This document shows, one piece after another, positions 35,364-44,913 of a stretch of DNA of 64,000 nt (the first letter of the stretch is position 1; every line of letters begins with the position of its first letter). This DNA is from Olivibacter sp. SDN3 (GTDB lineage: Bacteria > Bacteroidota > Bacteroidia > Sphingobacteriales > Sphingobacteriaceae), in NCBI RefSeq assembly GCF_014334135.1, contig NZ_CP060497.1, positions 2,170,001 through 2,234,000 on the forward strand. Direction: 5' to 3'. The notes beneath the pieces were generated by a model, which made no database searches, had not been told where the DNA came from, and worked only from the letters and a program-made list of their open reading frames with translations. Made by a program: the position numbers and the translations under genes.

Positions 35364-36800
35364 ATGTTCAGGAAAATAAAATTAAAAGGAATGTTGCTGG
35401 CCTTGATGTTACTGGCTAGCTGTTCAATATTGGATGTAGAGACCATTTCGGATATCACCAATGATGATTTCTGGAATGCGCCGGCAGATGTAGAAAGCTA
35501 CTTGGTGGGAATCTACACCAAATATCGTGATGAGGTCAATAGTACCTATTACCTGGAAGACCGTGGGGATACTTTTGTGGCCGGACTTGAATCGGGACTT
35601 TCGTCGGCCTGGAATCAAAACTTAACTCCACAGAATGCTCCAAATTGGCTGGGCTTTTATAACCTTATACACCACTGCAATTTGTTGCTGACAAATGCCG
35701 AACCTATGATTTTCTCTGTAGAAGCCGATAAGAATAGGGCGCTGGCTGAGACGCGGTTTATCCGTGCCCATACGTACTTTATTTTGTTGCGCAGTTGGGG
35801 TGAAGTGCCTATCGAAACAGAACCAACACTTTCGGATAATAAAGCCATGCTACCCAGAGCTCCAAGAGAGGAGGTGCTGAACTTTCTTCTACAAGATATC
35901 AATGCCGCTATTGAGCTGTTCCCTGAGCCTGGATATCGCAACAAAAGCCGGGCTTCGCTTCCAGCCTGCCTGGCGTTAAAGGCCGATGTACTGCTCTGGA
36001 AGGCAAAAGTGCTGGGGGGTAACGAACAGGACCTGGAAGAGGCCTTGCAATGTGCCAACCGAGCGGCCGAGGGTTTAAGTTTGGCAGATCCGTTCTGGCA
36101 TATCTACGCCACCGACCGTAAAAACGGCGATGAAGTAATCTTTTCACTTTATTTTCAACGGGAGGAGAAATCGGGGCATTACAGCAGCAACCTAAAACCG
36201 CGGGATATCTTCGTGCAGGATGCAGTGAACCGAGATGATATTGCTTACGCCCGAAGTGGTGCCCGGAGCGGCTACGCTCCAAGTCCGAAAATTCAGGAAG
36301 CCTTTGAGGAGTTCCCAGACGATAAGCGAAAAAATGAATCGTACATCAAAGCAATAAACGAAGAGGGAAATGTGATCGGTGTTTTTGACAATAAAATGCG
36401 GGGGTCAACTATGGGAGGCGATCGTTTTTATGATGCCGATATTATTGTATATCGCTTAGCCGAGATGCTGCTTTTTAAGGCGGAGGCCTTGGCGGCACTC
36501 GGCCGTGCAGAAGAGGCTATTGCAGAGCTGAATAAGGTACGGGAGCGTGCAGGTATTGGCGACTATTCGGGTAGTCGCGATAAAATAAGCGTGGAACGAG
36601 CCATTTTGCAGGAGCGTTTCAAAGAACTTTACCTGGAACTCAAACGTTGGCCAGACCTGCTGCGCTTCCATTACGGTGGGGTAATCAATGTATATGACGA
36701 GGTGCCGAACTTGCAGGGGAAAACAGTACCGCTGTATTTTCCTATTCCACAGGCGCAGATTGACTTGAATCCTAATTTAAAACAAACAGAAGGTTATTAA
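35364..36800 (+). CDS. SusD/RagB-family lipoprotein of the sialoglycan locus
   Basis: A 478-residue surface lipoprotein with lipobox LLASC. Family blocks visible are AETRFIRAHTYFILLRSWGE, RASLPACLALKADVLLWKAK, IYRLAEMLLFKAEALAALG-type helices, LNKVRERAGI and LQERFKELYLELKRWPDLL. The ending YFPIPQAQIDLNPNL then QTEGY is canonical. It forms the substrate-capturing lid of the SusC at 32023 and is a NanU-like candidate for binding sialic acid. The sialidase lipoprotein starts 12 bp downstream, so the genes are one operon. Confidence 0.95.
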   Translation: MFRKIKLKGMLLALMLLASCSILDVETISDITNDDFWNAPADVESYLVGIYTKYRDEVNSTYYLEDRGDTFVAGLESGLSSAWNQNLTPQNAPNWLGFYNLIHHCNLLLTNAEPMIFSVEADKNRALAETRFIRAHTYFILLRSWGEVPIETEPTLSDNKAMLPRAPREEVLNFLLQDINAAIELFPEPGYRNKSRASLPACLALKADVLLWKAKVLGGNEQDLEEALQCANRAAEGLSLADPFWHIYATDRKNGDEVIFSLYFQREEKSGHYSSNLKPRDIFVQDAVNRDDIAYARSGARSGYAPSPKIQEAFEEFPDDKRKNESYIKAINEEGNVIGVFDNKMRGSTMGGDRFYDADIIVYRLAEMLLFKAEALAALGRAEEAIAELNKVRERAGIGDYSGSRDKISVERAILQERFKELYLELKRWPDLLRFHYGGVINVYDEVPNLQGKTVPLYFPIPQAQIDLNPNLKQTEGY

Positions 36801-36812
36801 AATGAATATAGT

Positions 36813-37988
36813 ATGAATCGATATCGTATGCACCAAAAGAAAAAACATTTGCCCTTACTGCTGTTGCTTGTGGTTACCCTGCTTTCCTGCAAGTCGAGCG
36901 GTGAGGTGCCACAGCCTTCTCCGGGTGAGCCCGAAGAAGAAGATGGTTTAACCTATGTTTATCGGGAAGGCACCAATGGTTATGAAGTATACCGTATACC
37001 TGCCTTGCTGCGCACAGCATCCAACACCTTGCTGGCTTTTGCCGAGGCACGAAAAAAACGAAGTAACGGGGATACGGGTGATATTGACCTGGTAGTTAGA
37101 CGTTCTACAGATGGGGGGACGACCTGGAGCGATATGATTATGGTATGGGACGATGGGATGCATACTTGCGGTAATCCGGTACCTATACTGGATGAAACAA
37201 GCGGTAGAATACATCTTCTGATGAACTGGAATCACGGCGATGATAAGTGGAGCGATCTGACCACTGGACAGTCTATTGATCGAAGAAGGACCTATTATAC
37301 CTTCTCGGATGATGATGGGCTGACCTGGGAGACTCCCAGGGAGCTTACAGATGCGGTAAGTAAACCTTATTGGGGTTGGTATGGTGCTGGCCCGGTACAT
37401 GGTATACAGTTGCAAAATGAACACTATAAAGGGCGTTTGGTGGCGCCCTGCTACTATACGGTGATGGTAGAGGGGTCGCGAAGGTATCATGTACAAGCAG
37501 TCTATTCAGACGATAATGGTATTACCTGGATACCAGGTGATACCACAAATTTTGACGGAGTAGGAGAATGTACCGTGGCCGAGCTTTCTGATGGTTCCCT
37601 GATGATGAACATGCGTACGGGAGGAGGAGCCCGTCGTTATGCGATCAGTAACGATGGCGGTCAAAGCTGGGGCGACGTCACAGTTGATAATAACCTGCCC
37701 GATCCCGAATGCCAGGGAAGTCTGCTATCTGTGGCCGTTGGTGATGAACGTCAATTGTTTTTTGCAAATGCGGCGCATGGCTCTGAACGGATCCATATGA
37801 TGGTTAGACGAAGCGCTGACGATGGTGCAACCTGGAACTTTGAAAAAACGATACATGAAGGGCCTGCAGCCTATTCGGATATGACAGTCATTTCAGATAC
37901 GGAGATTGGTTTACTGTTCGAAGGCGGAATCAATCGGCCTTACGAAGGCTTGGCTTTTGAAAAACTGTTGCTCGAAGACTTTCAATAA
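36813..37988 (+). CDS. Exo-alpha-sialidase (GH33 family), lipoprotein
   Basis: A 391-residue sialidase without the extra N-terminal domain of the one at 30192. The lipoprotein signal ends LLSC (Cys 26), so it is probably membrane-anchored, perhaps at the surface. The propeller begins YRIPALLRT (60-68) and the AEARKKRSNGDTGDIDL segment supplies the likely acid/base Asp. Asp boxes are plentiful: RSTDGGTTW, SDDDGLTW, SDDNGITW, SNDGGQSW and SADDGATW. Late EC and EGPAAYSDM segments fit the nucleophile region. Together with the soluble sialidase it gives the locus two release enzymes at different places. Confidence 0.92.
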   Translation: MNRYRMHQKKKHLPLLLLLVVTLLSCKSSGEVPQPSPGEPEEEDGLTYVYREGTNGYEVYRIPALLRTASNTLLAFAEARKKRSNGDTGDIDLVVRRSTDGGTTWSDMIMVWDDGMHTCGNPVPILDETSGRIHLLMNWNHGDDKWSDLTTGQSIDRRRTYYTFSDDDGLTWETPRELTDAVSKPYWGWYGAGPVHGIQLQNEHYKGRLVAPCYYTVMVEGSRRYHVQAVYSDDNGITWIPGDTTNFDGVGECTVAELSDGSLMMNMRTGGGARRYAISNDGGQSWGDVTVDNNLPDPECQGSLLSVAVGDERQLFFANAAHGSERIHMMVRRSADDGATWNFEKTIHEGPAAYSDMTVISDTEIGLLFEGGINRPYEGLAFEKLLLEDFQ

Positions 37989-38061
37989 AAAAGAGCTTCA
38001 TATCAATCAGTAAAACAGTAACCTGCACAGCTGGATACAAAGAACGTTTAAAATAAAATAG

Positions 38062-39303
38062 ATGAAGTGGAACATTAAGGCGAATAAAAAATACCCCTGG
38101 TTGGTGGTGGCTTTATTGTGGTTGGTGGCTCTTCTGAATTACATGGACCGGCAGATGTTGGCTACCATGAGGCCTTCCATGCAGGTAGATATTGTGGAAC
38201 TGCAGTGGGCTACCAGCTTCGGACAGCTTATGGCCATTTTTTTGTGGATATATGGTTTTATGAGTCCTGTTGCAGGTGTGGTGGCCGATAAAACCAGCCG
38301 GAAATGGATGATTGTAGGAAGCCTCTTTGTATGGTCGGCCGTTACTTTTAGCATGGGTTATGCTACAAATTTCCAACAACTATATGCGCTGCGTGCCATC
38401 ATGGGCGTTAGCGAAGCTTTTTACATACCTGCTGGCTTGTCACTAATTGCTGATTACCACAAGGGGCCCAGCCGTTCTTTAGCTATCGGTATTCATATGA
38501 CTGGTATTTATGCTGGGCAGGCACTGGGTGGTTTCGGTGCTACCATTGCACATGCCTACACCTGGCATACTACCTTTCATACCTTGGGGCTTGCGGGAAT
38601 AGTGTATGCCCTGGTATTGCTATTGCTGCTCTATGATAAAGAACAGTTGCCGGAAGAAAACCAAGAGGTAAACACAAAACGGTCATCCCTATTCGGAGGA
38701 CTCAAGGTATTGTTCAGCAATTTCTCCTTTTGGGTGATTCTATTGTATTTTACGGTACCTAGCCTCCCCGGATGGGCGATAAAAAATTGGCTCCCTACTT
38801 TATTTGCTGACAAATTGCAGATACCGATGGCTGAGGCAGGACCTATAGCTACGGTGAGTACAGCAGCATCTTCCTTTTTAGGTGTGTTGCTGGGAGGACT
38901 ATTGTCAGATCGCTGGGTAAAAATAAGGTTAAAGGGACGGATTTTTACCGGAGTTATCGGCTTGCTTTTGATGGTACCTGCCCTGTTTTTGTTGGCTACC
39001 GGTAGTACGCTCCTGCATGTGCTGGCGGCAGCAATATGCTTTGGTGTGGGTTTCGGTATGTTTGATGCCAATAATATGCCTATTCTATGCCAGTTCGTAT
39101 CCTCTAAACATCGGGCTACGGCTTATGGCCTGATGAATATGATGGGTGTGTTTTTTGGCGCATATATTACCGATTTCTTGGGAAAATCTGTAGATGAAGG
39201 CAGTTTAGACAAGAGTTTTGCGATGCTGGCGATTATGCTATTACTCGTATGTTTCCTCCAACTGTTGCTGCTGCGGCCCAGGGTGGATGATTTTGAAGAT
39301 TGA
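38062..39303 (+). CDS. MFS transporter, probable sialic-acid/sugar-acid importer
   Basis: A 413-residue, 12-helix major facilitator protein. The first loop motif LNYMDRQMLATMRPSM and GVVADKTSRKWMIVG place it in the anion:cation symporter-like group that includes hexuronate and sialate carriers. It follows the second sialidase by 73 bp on the same strand. By analogy with NanT of Bacteroides-type sialic acid loci it would bring free sialic acid across the inner membrane. The family is clear; the substrate is inferred from context only. Confidence 0.85.
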   Translation: MKWNIKANKKYPWLVVALLWLVALLNYMDRQMLATMRPSMQVDIVELQWATSFGQLMAIFLWIYGFMSPVAGVVADKTSRKWMIVGSLFVWSAVTFSMGYATNFQQLYALRAIMGVSEAFYIPAGLSLIADYHKGPSRSLAIGIHMTGIYAGQALGGFGATIAHAYTWHTTFHTLGLAGIVYALVLLLLLYDKEQLPEENQEVNTKRSSLFGGLKVLFSNFSFWVILLYFTVPSLPGWAIKNWLPTLFADKLQIPMAEAGPIATVSTAASSFLGVLLGGLLSDRWVKIRLKGRIFTGVIGLLLMVPALFLLATGSTLLHVLAAAICFGVGFGMFDANNMPILCQFVSSKHRATAYGLMNMMGVFFGAYITDFLGKSVDEGSLDKSFAMLAIMLLLVCFLQLLLLRPRVDDFED

Positions 39304-39372
39304 TTTGCTCGTGCAGTATTTTGCTAAATAAGGCTGTGGTCAGTACGGAGGCTAAAATTTAAATTTCAGGTA

Positions 39373-39588
39373 TTAGTGATTATTTTCTCTTTGCTGGATA
39401 TCGGTTACTTTGTTCGTAAAACTTCTTACCCCTACAAAGGCAATGAGCAGGCAGATTGCAATAACAAAAACTAAAAATAGTATGCTCCTAAGGGTTTTTG
39501 GTATCCAATCCATAAAAGTAATGTTTAAAAATTTATACACCTGTTTATTTGCTAATGGATTAACAGGTGTTTCATCGTTTTGTTTCAT
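39373..39588 (-). CDS. Small hypothetical single-pass membrane protein
   Basis: A 71-residue protein with one strong hydrophobic helix (about residues 35-54) and a polar N-terminal half. No family recognised. It converges on the MFS gene. It could be translated from ATG 39586-39588 or from the Met at residue 26, just before the helix. Confidence 0.4.
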   Translation of the reverse strand: MKQNDETPVNPLANKQVYKFLNITFMDWIPKTLRSILFLVFVIAICLLIAFVGVRSFTNKVTDIQQRENNH

Positions 39589-39665
39589 TACCGCTGATAA
39601 TACGTCAATAGTGGATGGAGTTGAGCTTCATCATTGGAGAGGAACAAGCTGGCAACAGTTGACAC

Positions 39666-40304
39666 CTATTTTAAGGGAGATAAAACCTCGATAACTGTCT
39701 TGGGTTGATTTTCCTGTCCTTCATGATAACCCGTTGCCACTCTAGAAAAATGTATCTTGCCTTCGAAGTTGAAAGATTGCTCGTCGCGTATTCTGATTGC
39801 TTTAGCCTTAAAACTAATACGGTATTTCACACGCCAGTACTCGCCGGTGATCTGGTGTTTCGATTTGGGTGGTAGGCCAAAGGTAGAAGCAGTAGCGATC
39901 GTTGTGGATACGGTACTCGTACTTGGTAATCGGTCAATGAATACAGCTTCTCTATCGGTAAAATAAAAATTACCATCAATCACAACCATTTGTCTTAAAG
40001 CTAAAGTGTCTTTAAGCAGTATTTCTTCACTTGCGGAGCTGTCTAAATCAACCCAGATGCTGTCCTTAAGGTCTTGATAGGGATAGAAGGTAGTGTCTGG
40101 CAGGTGTGCCGATGACGGATTAATGAAGGTAACGGTGTCCAGCCGCTGAAAAATGGAGTCTACTGTGTCTTCATCCGAAATGAAGAAGGCAATATCCTCA
40201 ACAACATAATGATCTTCACTTGTAGGCTCACTGTCTATTATTTCATCTTTGCTACAGGCAATCACGAAAAGCATGAATAGGAAATAAAGTAAAGTTTTAC
40301 GCAT
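39666..40304 (-). CDS. Hypothetical lipoprotein
   Basis: A 212-residue lipoprotein (lipobox FVIAC, Cys 17) with an acidic linker. The beta-rich mature part has no recognised domain. Two segments near residues 65-90 and 130-150 are Ser/Thr rich. The gene is preceded by a 300-bp gap and is alone on its strand. Confidence 0.6.
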   Translation of the reverse strand: MRKTLLYFLFMLFVIACSKDEIIDSEPTSEDHYVVEDIAFFISDEDTVDSIFQRLDTVTFINPSSAHLPDTTFYPYQDLKDSIWVDLDSSASEEILLKDTLALRQMVVIDGNFYFTDREAVFIDRLPSTSTVSTTIATASTFGLPPKSKHQITGEYWRVKYRISFKAKAIRIRDEQSFNFEGKIHFSRVATGYHEGQENQPKTVIEVLSPLK

Positions 40305-40604
40305 AGTTTTTGATTACGAGCACGAATATAAGTATTCTTTATCTTTTAGATTCTCTCTCGCGTGGTAAAAAAATATATGGTTCGTTGACCACAACGTTTA
40401 TTTTCGGCTAACTGTAGGGCTAAAGTAATGTTGGAGCAAGTGTATGTTAGAGAATTCCGGGATTTTTTTGAATGATTTAAAATGCGCATAAAAATGTGTA
40501 TTTCAGTATGTAACATTGGCACTGTTTATGTGTAACAACAAAGTGATAAAAGGTGCGTATATCGAAATTTGATTTGATGTAACGGCCAGTAAAATAAAGC
40601 TGCC
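40305..40604. other. 300-bp intergenic region, no clear feature
   Basis: AT-rich DNA between the divergent lipoprotein and response-regulator genes. It should contain both promoters, but I could not find an exact TTTG-N19-TAnnTTTG match, and no open frame or strong hairpin is visible. Confidence 0.4.
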
Positions 40605-40967
40605 ATGAAAAAGAAAATATATGTTGTGGAAGATGATAAAGATATACGTGAAATTATTGAGTTTTTTTTAGACGCAGAAGGAATGGAGGCGCATACGTAT
40701 AGCCACATTGCTGATTTTAAACGAGATTGTAATAGCATGGGCAATGCTGATCTTTTTTTATTAGATGTTAACCTGCCGGATGGCAGTGGCGTAGACCTTG
40801 CTGCTGCTTTGTCTAAAAATCCAGACACTTACCATGTGCCCGTACTCATCATGTCTGCGCATTTAAATAATGGGTTTGCATTCTCGGAGAATGTTCGGAG
40901 TTTCCTTCCCAAGCCTTTTGATCTGAATGACATGGCATCGCAGATCAAACAATATGTATATGCCTAA
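40605..40967 (+). CDS. Single-domain response regulator
   Basis: A 120-residue CheY-like receiver domain without an output domain. The acidic pocket is Glu 9, Asp 10 and Asp 11 (VVEDDKD), the phospho-acceptor is Asp 54 (LLDVNLPDGSG), the switch Ser is residue 84 (LIMSAHL), and the conserved Lys is 103 in LPKPF. It can accept phosphate from a histidine kinase and act by protein contact. No kinase is nearby. It converges on the last carotenoid gene with a 12-bp gap; no functional link is implied. Confidence 0.92.
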   Translation: MKKKIYVVEDDKDIREIIEFFLDAEGMEAHTYSHIADFKRDCNSMGNADLFLLDVNLPDGSGVDLAAALSKNPDTYHVPVLIMSAHLNNGFAFSENVRSFLPKPFDLNDMASQIKQYVYA

Positions 40968-40979
40968 AAGGAGTAAAGA

Positions 40980-41663
40980 CTATTTTTTGGAGAAGATATT
41001 GAAAAAATAAAGGTTCCACAGAATTAGCTCAAAACCATAAACCGCATCTTCAATCGGAACGGTTAATACCCGTATATTCATAAAATCATCTGGATTATAA
41101 TTTACGATAGGCTGTTCTAAGCCTGTTCCAGTCAATAGACCATTGACAATGAAAAAGGGGAGTAATAATATACCGTAAACGAAGGAAATCTTATCGATCC
41201 AATCAACCTTGGCGACAAACTTTAAGAAAATCAGTGTGCTTGCAGTGGTGATAAAGGTGATCAAGGTGTAGATTTTATCAGTATGTAGTAAACCGATCAG
41301 CAGGCAGCCTGTTATTGCTGCCAATGCAAAATAGTGGGTTACCTGGGGTCTCCATCGCAGATTGAAAAAATGATCCAGACAGAAATAAGTGTACATACAG
41401 GAAAAGGGAATACAAATAAAAAACAACCATTCTTCGATAGGCAGGTCCAAAAGCCGAAGCCCGAGCAGATAGGCGTCATTGAACCACCAGACACCGGTTT
41501 TAGTAAAGTAGGCATCCCAAAGGATAAAAGGTATGGCCACTAAAATACTTGCCTTAAAAAAGGGTAGAAAATAACGGTCAAAACGAATCTTAGGATGAAA
41601 GGAAAAGATAAAGCAGATAACGACTGTAAAAAAATTAATCAGTAAATAGGTGTATGATAACAT
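40980..41663 (-). CDS. Lycopene cyclase, fused CrtYc-CrtYd type
   Basis: A 227-residue membrane protein with six or more helices that converts lycopene to beta-carotene. It holds two lycopene-cyclase domains in one chain, each with the PxEE/ED signature: DLPIEEWLFFICIPFSCMYT in the first and VPIEDAVYGFELILWNLYF in the second. It is the last gene of the carotenoid operon, starting 2 bp after crtZ. Expected product in the operon: beta-carotene, then zeaxanthin through CrtZ. Confidence 0.92.
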   Translation of the reverse strand: MLSYTYLLINFFTVVICFIFSFHPKIRFDRYFLPFFKASILVAIPFILWDAYFTKTGVWWFNDAYLLGLRLLDLPIEEWLFFICIPFSCMYTYFCLDHFFNLRWRPQVTHYFALAAITGCLLIGLLHTDKIYTLITFITTASTLIFLKFVAKVDWIDKISFVYGILLLPFFIVNGLLTGTGLEQPIVNYNPDDFMNIRVLTVPIEDAVYGFELILWNLYFFNIFSKK

Positions 41664-41665
41664 CC

Positions 41666-42118
41666 TTAAGCTTTTTTGAAATACATTTTAAAATATTTAA
41701 CCGGTACCCACAAAAAACCAAAACACTCGCCCTTTTCTTTGCCAAGATGTTTGTGGTGCTGTTTATGCGCCCTCCGTATACCTAACAGGTAAGGGTTTTT
41801 TGTGTTACGTAATAAATTTAAGCGTTGATGAATGAAAATATCGTGAACAAAAAAATAGGCGAATCCATAAAAGGTGATGCCCAAACCTATGTAAAACCAA
41901 TAGTTAAATGCATGCGTAGATCCATAATACATTAAGGCAATGGCGGGGAAAGCAAAAATGATGAAAAAATAATCGTTACGTTCCAGCTTGCTATCATGGT
42001 CTTTATCGTGATGATCTTTGTGCAACGACCACAGCCAGCCATGCATAATGTATTTATGCGTCAGCCAGGTGATGCCTTCCATTAGGATAAAAGTGATCAT
42101 AACTATCAGCACATTCAT
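41666..42118 (-). CDS. crtZ: Beta-carotene hydroxylase
   Basis: A 150-residue di-iron membrane hydroxylase that adds 3-hydroxyls to beta-carotene, giving zeaxanthin. All the His clusters are present: H21 and H26 (THKYIMHGW), H33, H36 and H37 (SLHKDHH), H92 and H97 (VHDIFIHQRL), and H118, H121, H122 and H124 (RAHKQHHKH). Hydrophobic helices lie between them. It begins 11 bp after the SRPBCC gene and ends 2 bp before the cyclase, so translation is tightly linked. Confidence 0.95.
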   Translation of the reverse strand: MNVLIVMITFILMEGITWLTHKYIMHGWLWSLHKDHHDKDHDSKLERNDYFFIIFAFPAIALMYYGSTHAFNYWFYIGLGITFYGFAYFFVHDIFIHQRLNLLRNTKNPYLLGIRRAHKQHHKHLGKEKGECFGFLWVPVKYFKMYFKKA

Positions 42119-42129
42119 ATATTAAGGGC

Positions 42130-42582
42130 TTAAAATTTTTTTTCTAAAACTTTACGGCGAAAATCAAAAATCGCTTGTAGCTTTCGTTTAACCAATAGGC
42201 GATGTACCCAATCACCTAATATACCAAAAGGTAATTCGTAGTCAACCGTATCTTTCATCAATATACCGTTTTCATTCGGAACAAACTCGTGAAAATGATG
42301 CCATAATTTATAGGGACCCTTTTTTTGAGAATCGGTAAAACTCTTTTGAAAATCGACTTGTACAATCTCTGTTTGCCATTTCAAAGGAATACCTAGGAAG
42401 GGGGTTACGTAATAATCAATCAGCATGCCTTCATAGATTTTATCGTTTTCAAAAGATGATAAAACCTTGAATCTCATTTCTTCGGGTGTAATCTTTGACA
42501 GATTGGTGGCCGAGGAAAAAAAACTCCATGCTGTTTGGAGATCGCAGTGCAGTTGCTGTTCACGATATAGTCGGTATTTCAT
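42130..42582 (-). CDS. SRPBCC-family (START-like) protein of the carotenoid operon
   Basis: A 150-residue helix-grip protein that would hold a hydrophobic ligand. Family traits are the start MKYRLYREQQLHCD, WSFFSSATNLSKITPEEMRF and the late VDYELPFGILGDWVHRL. Such a gene often lies inside Bacteroidetes carotenoid clusters, but its role is not known to me; carrying or presenting a carotenoid intermediate is a reasonable guess. It lies 8 bp after crtB and 11 bp before crtZ. Confidence 0.85.
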   Translation of the reverse strand: MKYRLYREQQLHCDLQTAWSFFSSATNLSKITPEEMRFKVLSSFENDKIYEGMLIDYYVTPFLGIPLKWQTEIVQVDFQKSFTDSQKKGPYKLWHHFHEFVPNENGILMKDTVDYELPFGILGDWVHRLLVKRKLQAIFDFRRKVLEKKF

Positions 42583-42590
42583 TGCAGCTT

Positions 42591-43427
42591 TTATATTAGT
42601 GCCATTTTAAACTGAAAGTAACTACTCATCATCAGTGAAATTTTCTTTCCATTGTTGATTCTGATACGTTGGTTTACGATCTCCTTTGCAGACGTTCGTT
42701 GTATTTTTCTGAATAAGGAAATGTAATAAGAATATGCCAGATATACACCGAGCTTAGCCGAATTGGGCAAGTGTTTAATGCCGTGCAGCGCCTCCCTAAA
42801 CTCTTTTTCTATTTCCTTTTCTATTTCGGATTTTATCTGAGGGTTGAAATCGGCCATATCTACATTGGGAAAATAGATTCTTCCCAGCAGTTGATAATCA
42901 TCTTTCAGATCCCGTAAAAAATTAACCTTCTGAAAAGCCGAACCTAATTGCATGGCATACGGTTTAAGACTTTCATAAGCGAGGTTGTCGCCTTGCACAA
43001 AAACCTGTAAACACATCAGCCCCACGACTTCCGCAGAACCCATAATGTATGTCTTGTACAGGTTGGAATCATATTTTACCGGCAGCAAATCCATCTCCAT
43101 GCTTCTTAGAAAAGTGTCGATCAACTCCCAGCCAATCTGGTATCGATGAACAGTTTCCTGAAACGAATGTAAGATAGGGTTGATGGATATCTTTTCTTCA
43201 ATAGCTTGTATTGTTTGCTTGCGCAGGCGCTTCAATAGGCGTTCTTTATCGTAACCATGAAAGCTGTCTACAATTTCGTCTGCCAACCGTACATAACCGT
43301 ATACGGCGTAAATAGCCGGACGAATTCCTGGACTCAACGCCAAGATGCCCAACGAAAAACTGGTGCTGTATTTTTTGGTGGTCTCTTTGCTTATCTTAAA
43401 TGATAATTCATCAAATAGCTGTTTCAT
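42591..43427 (-). CDS. crtB: Phytoene synthase
   Basis: A 278-residue isoprenoid synthase that joins two geranylgeranyl diphosphates into phytoene. The first Asp-rich motif is DEIVD at residues 50-54 (RLADEIVDSFHG). The second is FLRDLKDD at 170-177, followed by GRIYFP. Both are needed to bind magnesium and diphosphate. The start overlaps the end of crtI by 17 bp, typical of translational coupling. The family also includes squalene synthases, but the crtI partner settles the call. Confidence 0.95.
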   Translation of the reverse strand: MKQLFDELSFKISKETTKKYSTSFSLGILALSPGIRPAIYAVYGYVRLADEIVDSFHGYDKERLLKRLRKQTIQAIEEKISINPILHSFQETVHRYQIGWELIDTFLRSMEMDLLPVKYDSNLYKTYIMGSAEVVGLMCLQVFVQGDNLAYESLKPYAMQLGSAFQKVNFLRDLKDDYQLLGRIYFPNVDMADFNPQIKSEIEKEIEKEFREALHGIKHLPNSAKLGVYLAYSYYISLFRKIQRTSAKEIVNQRIRINNGKKISLMMSSYFQFKMALI

Positions 43428-44907
43428 AAGGCATGATCTTAAGTTTATTTACTTCAGTTGCTGCAATTTTACCGGAAATAATAGCTGGTGGAACGCCCGG
43501 TCCGGGAACGGTCAATTGTCCGGTGTAATACAGGTTCTTAACGTGTTTGTTTCGAATCGAAGGCTTTAGCACGGCTGTTTGGCTAAGCGTATTGGCCAAT
43601 CCATAGGCATTACCCAGATAGGCATGGTAATCTTCCTTGAAATCACGTATACAATAGCTTTTTTTATAAACGATTTGCTTCAAGAGATTACTTGCACCGG
43701 TATGCTTTTCGAGACGTTGTAGCATTTCGCGAAAATATTTTTCCCGCAAATTGTTGTTATCCTCAATCCCGCTGGCAAGAGGCATCAGTAAAAACAGGTT
43801 CTCATGCTGCTCGGGAGCCAGTCCTTTATCAGTTTTGGAAGGGCAACAGGTATAAAATAAGGGCCTAGTAGGCCACTTTTTGGTGTCGTAGATTTCCTTG
43901 GCATGGATATTTAGGTCGTTTTCAAAAAATAGGGTATGATGTTTTAGGTTCGGGATTTGTTGCTTGAGTCCTAGATAAAAAATTAAACAAGAAGGGGCTA
44001 AGGTCTTCTTTCTCCAATAATCGTCCCTGTAATTCCGATATTGTTTTTCCAGTAATTGCTGTTCGGTATAGTGGTAATCTGAAGAGGCGATGATGGCATC
44101 AAATGGTATGGTTTCTCCATTGACAGCAAGCGAGGTGGCTTGGTTGTGCTTTATATGGATCTTTGTTACTGGAGCGTTGAGGTGAAATTGAACGCCTTGT
44201 TCTTTTGCCACGGCAACCATTGCATCGATAATTTTGATAAAACCACCCATGGGGTACCAGGTGCCTAATTTGTAACCGCCATAATTCATAAGGCTATATA
44301 GCGCTGGAATGTCTTTTGGCATGGCGCCCAGGAAAATAACCGGAAACTCCATTAGCGAAATTAACTGCGGATGTTTGAAGAATCGGCGGACGTGCGTCTG
44401 AAAGCTGCTGAACAGATCCAGCTTCAGCGCACTTCTCGCGATTTTTAGTGAAAAAAACTCAAACCAGGAATGACAAGGCTTGTTTACAAAATCTTTCATG
44501 CCCACTTCGTATTTGTATTGGGCTTCGTCCATAAAGCGGTCGAGTTGTTTAGCTGCTCCTGATTCCATGTGTTCAAATAGGTTGCGCAGGTCTTCATATT
44601 TTTCGGGAATGGCAACTACGTTATTGGTAAAAACCATCTCAAACTGTGGGTTAAGAGGAGTTAGGCAGTAAAAGTCTGCACTTCTCTTCGCGAAATCGGC
44701 GAAAAAATTTTCGATAATATCCGGCATCCAATACCAGCTTGGTCCCATATCAAAGGTATAACCATCAGGGGTCTTGAATTGCCTTGCACGGCCTCCTAAG
44801 GAGCTGTTCTTCTCGAAAACGTGTACTTCATTTCCAGCCTGGGCAGTATAAGCTGCTGCTGAAATGCCTGAAAATCCGGAACCTATAATGGCTATTCTCT
44901 TTCGCAT
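43411..44907 (-). CDS. crtI: Phytoene desaturase
   Basis: A 498-residue FAD-dependent desaturase that turns phytoene into lycopene. The dinucleotide-binding motif is GSGFSG (residues 9-14), with Glu 32 in VFEKNSSLGGRAR. TFDMGPSWYW, GGYKLGTWYPMGG and the C-terminal NLYYTGQLTVPGPGVPPAII are family signatures. It is the first structural gene of the carotenoid operon, 6 bp after the MarR gene, and overlaps crtB by 17 bp. Confidence 0.95.
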   Translation of the reverse strand: MRKRIAIIGSGFSGISAAAYTAQAGNEVHVFEKNSSLGGRARQFKTPDGYTFDMGPSWYWMPDIIENFFADFAKRSADFYCLTPLNPQFEMVFTNNVVAIPEKYEDLRNLFEHMESGAAKQLDRFMDEAQYKYEVGMKDFVNKPCHSWFEFFSLKIARSALKLDLFSSFQTHVRRFFKHPQLISLMEFPVIFLGAMPKDIPALYSLMNYGGYKLGTWYPMGGFIKIIDAMVAVAKEQGVQFHLNAPVTKIHIKHNQATSLAVNGETIPFDAIIASSDYHYTEQQLLEKQYRNYRDDYWRKKTLAPSCLIFYLGLKQQIPNLKHHTLFFENDLNIHAKEIYDTKKWPTRPLFYTCCPSKTDKGLAPEQHENLFLLMPLASGIEDNNNLREKYFREMLQRLEKHTGASNLLKQIVYKKSYCIRDFKEDYHAYLGNAYGLANTLSQTAVLKPSIRNKHVKNLYYTGQLTVPGPGVPPAIISGKIAATEVNKLKIMPYETAI

Positions 44908-44913
44908 GGCTTT

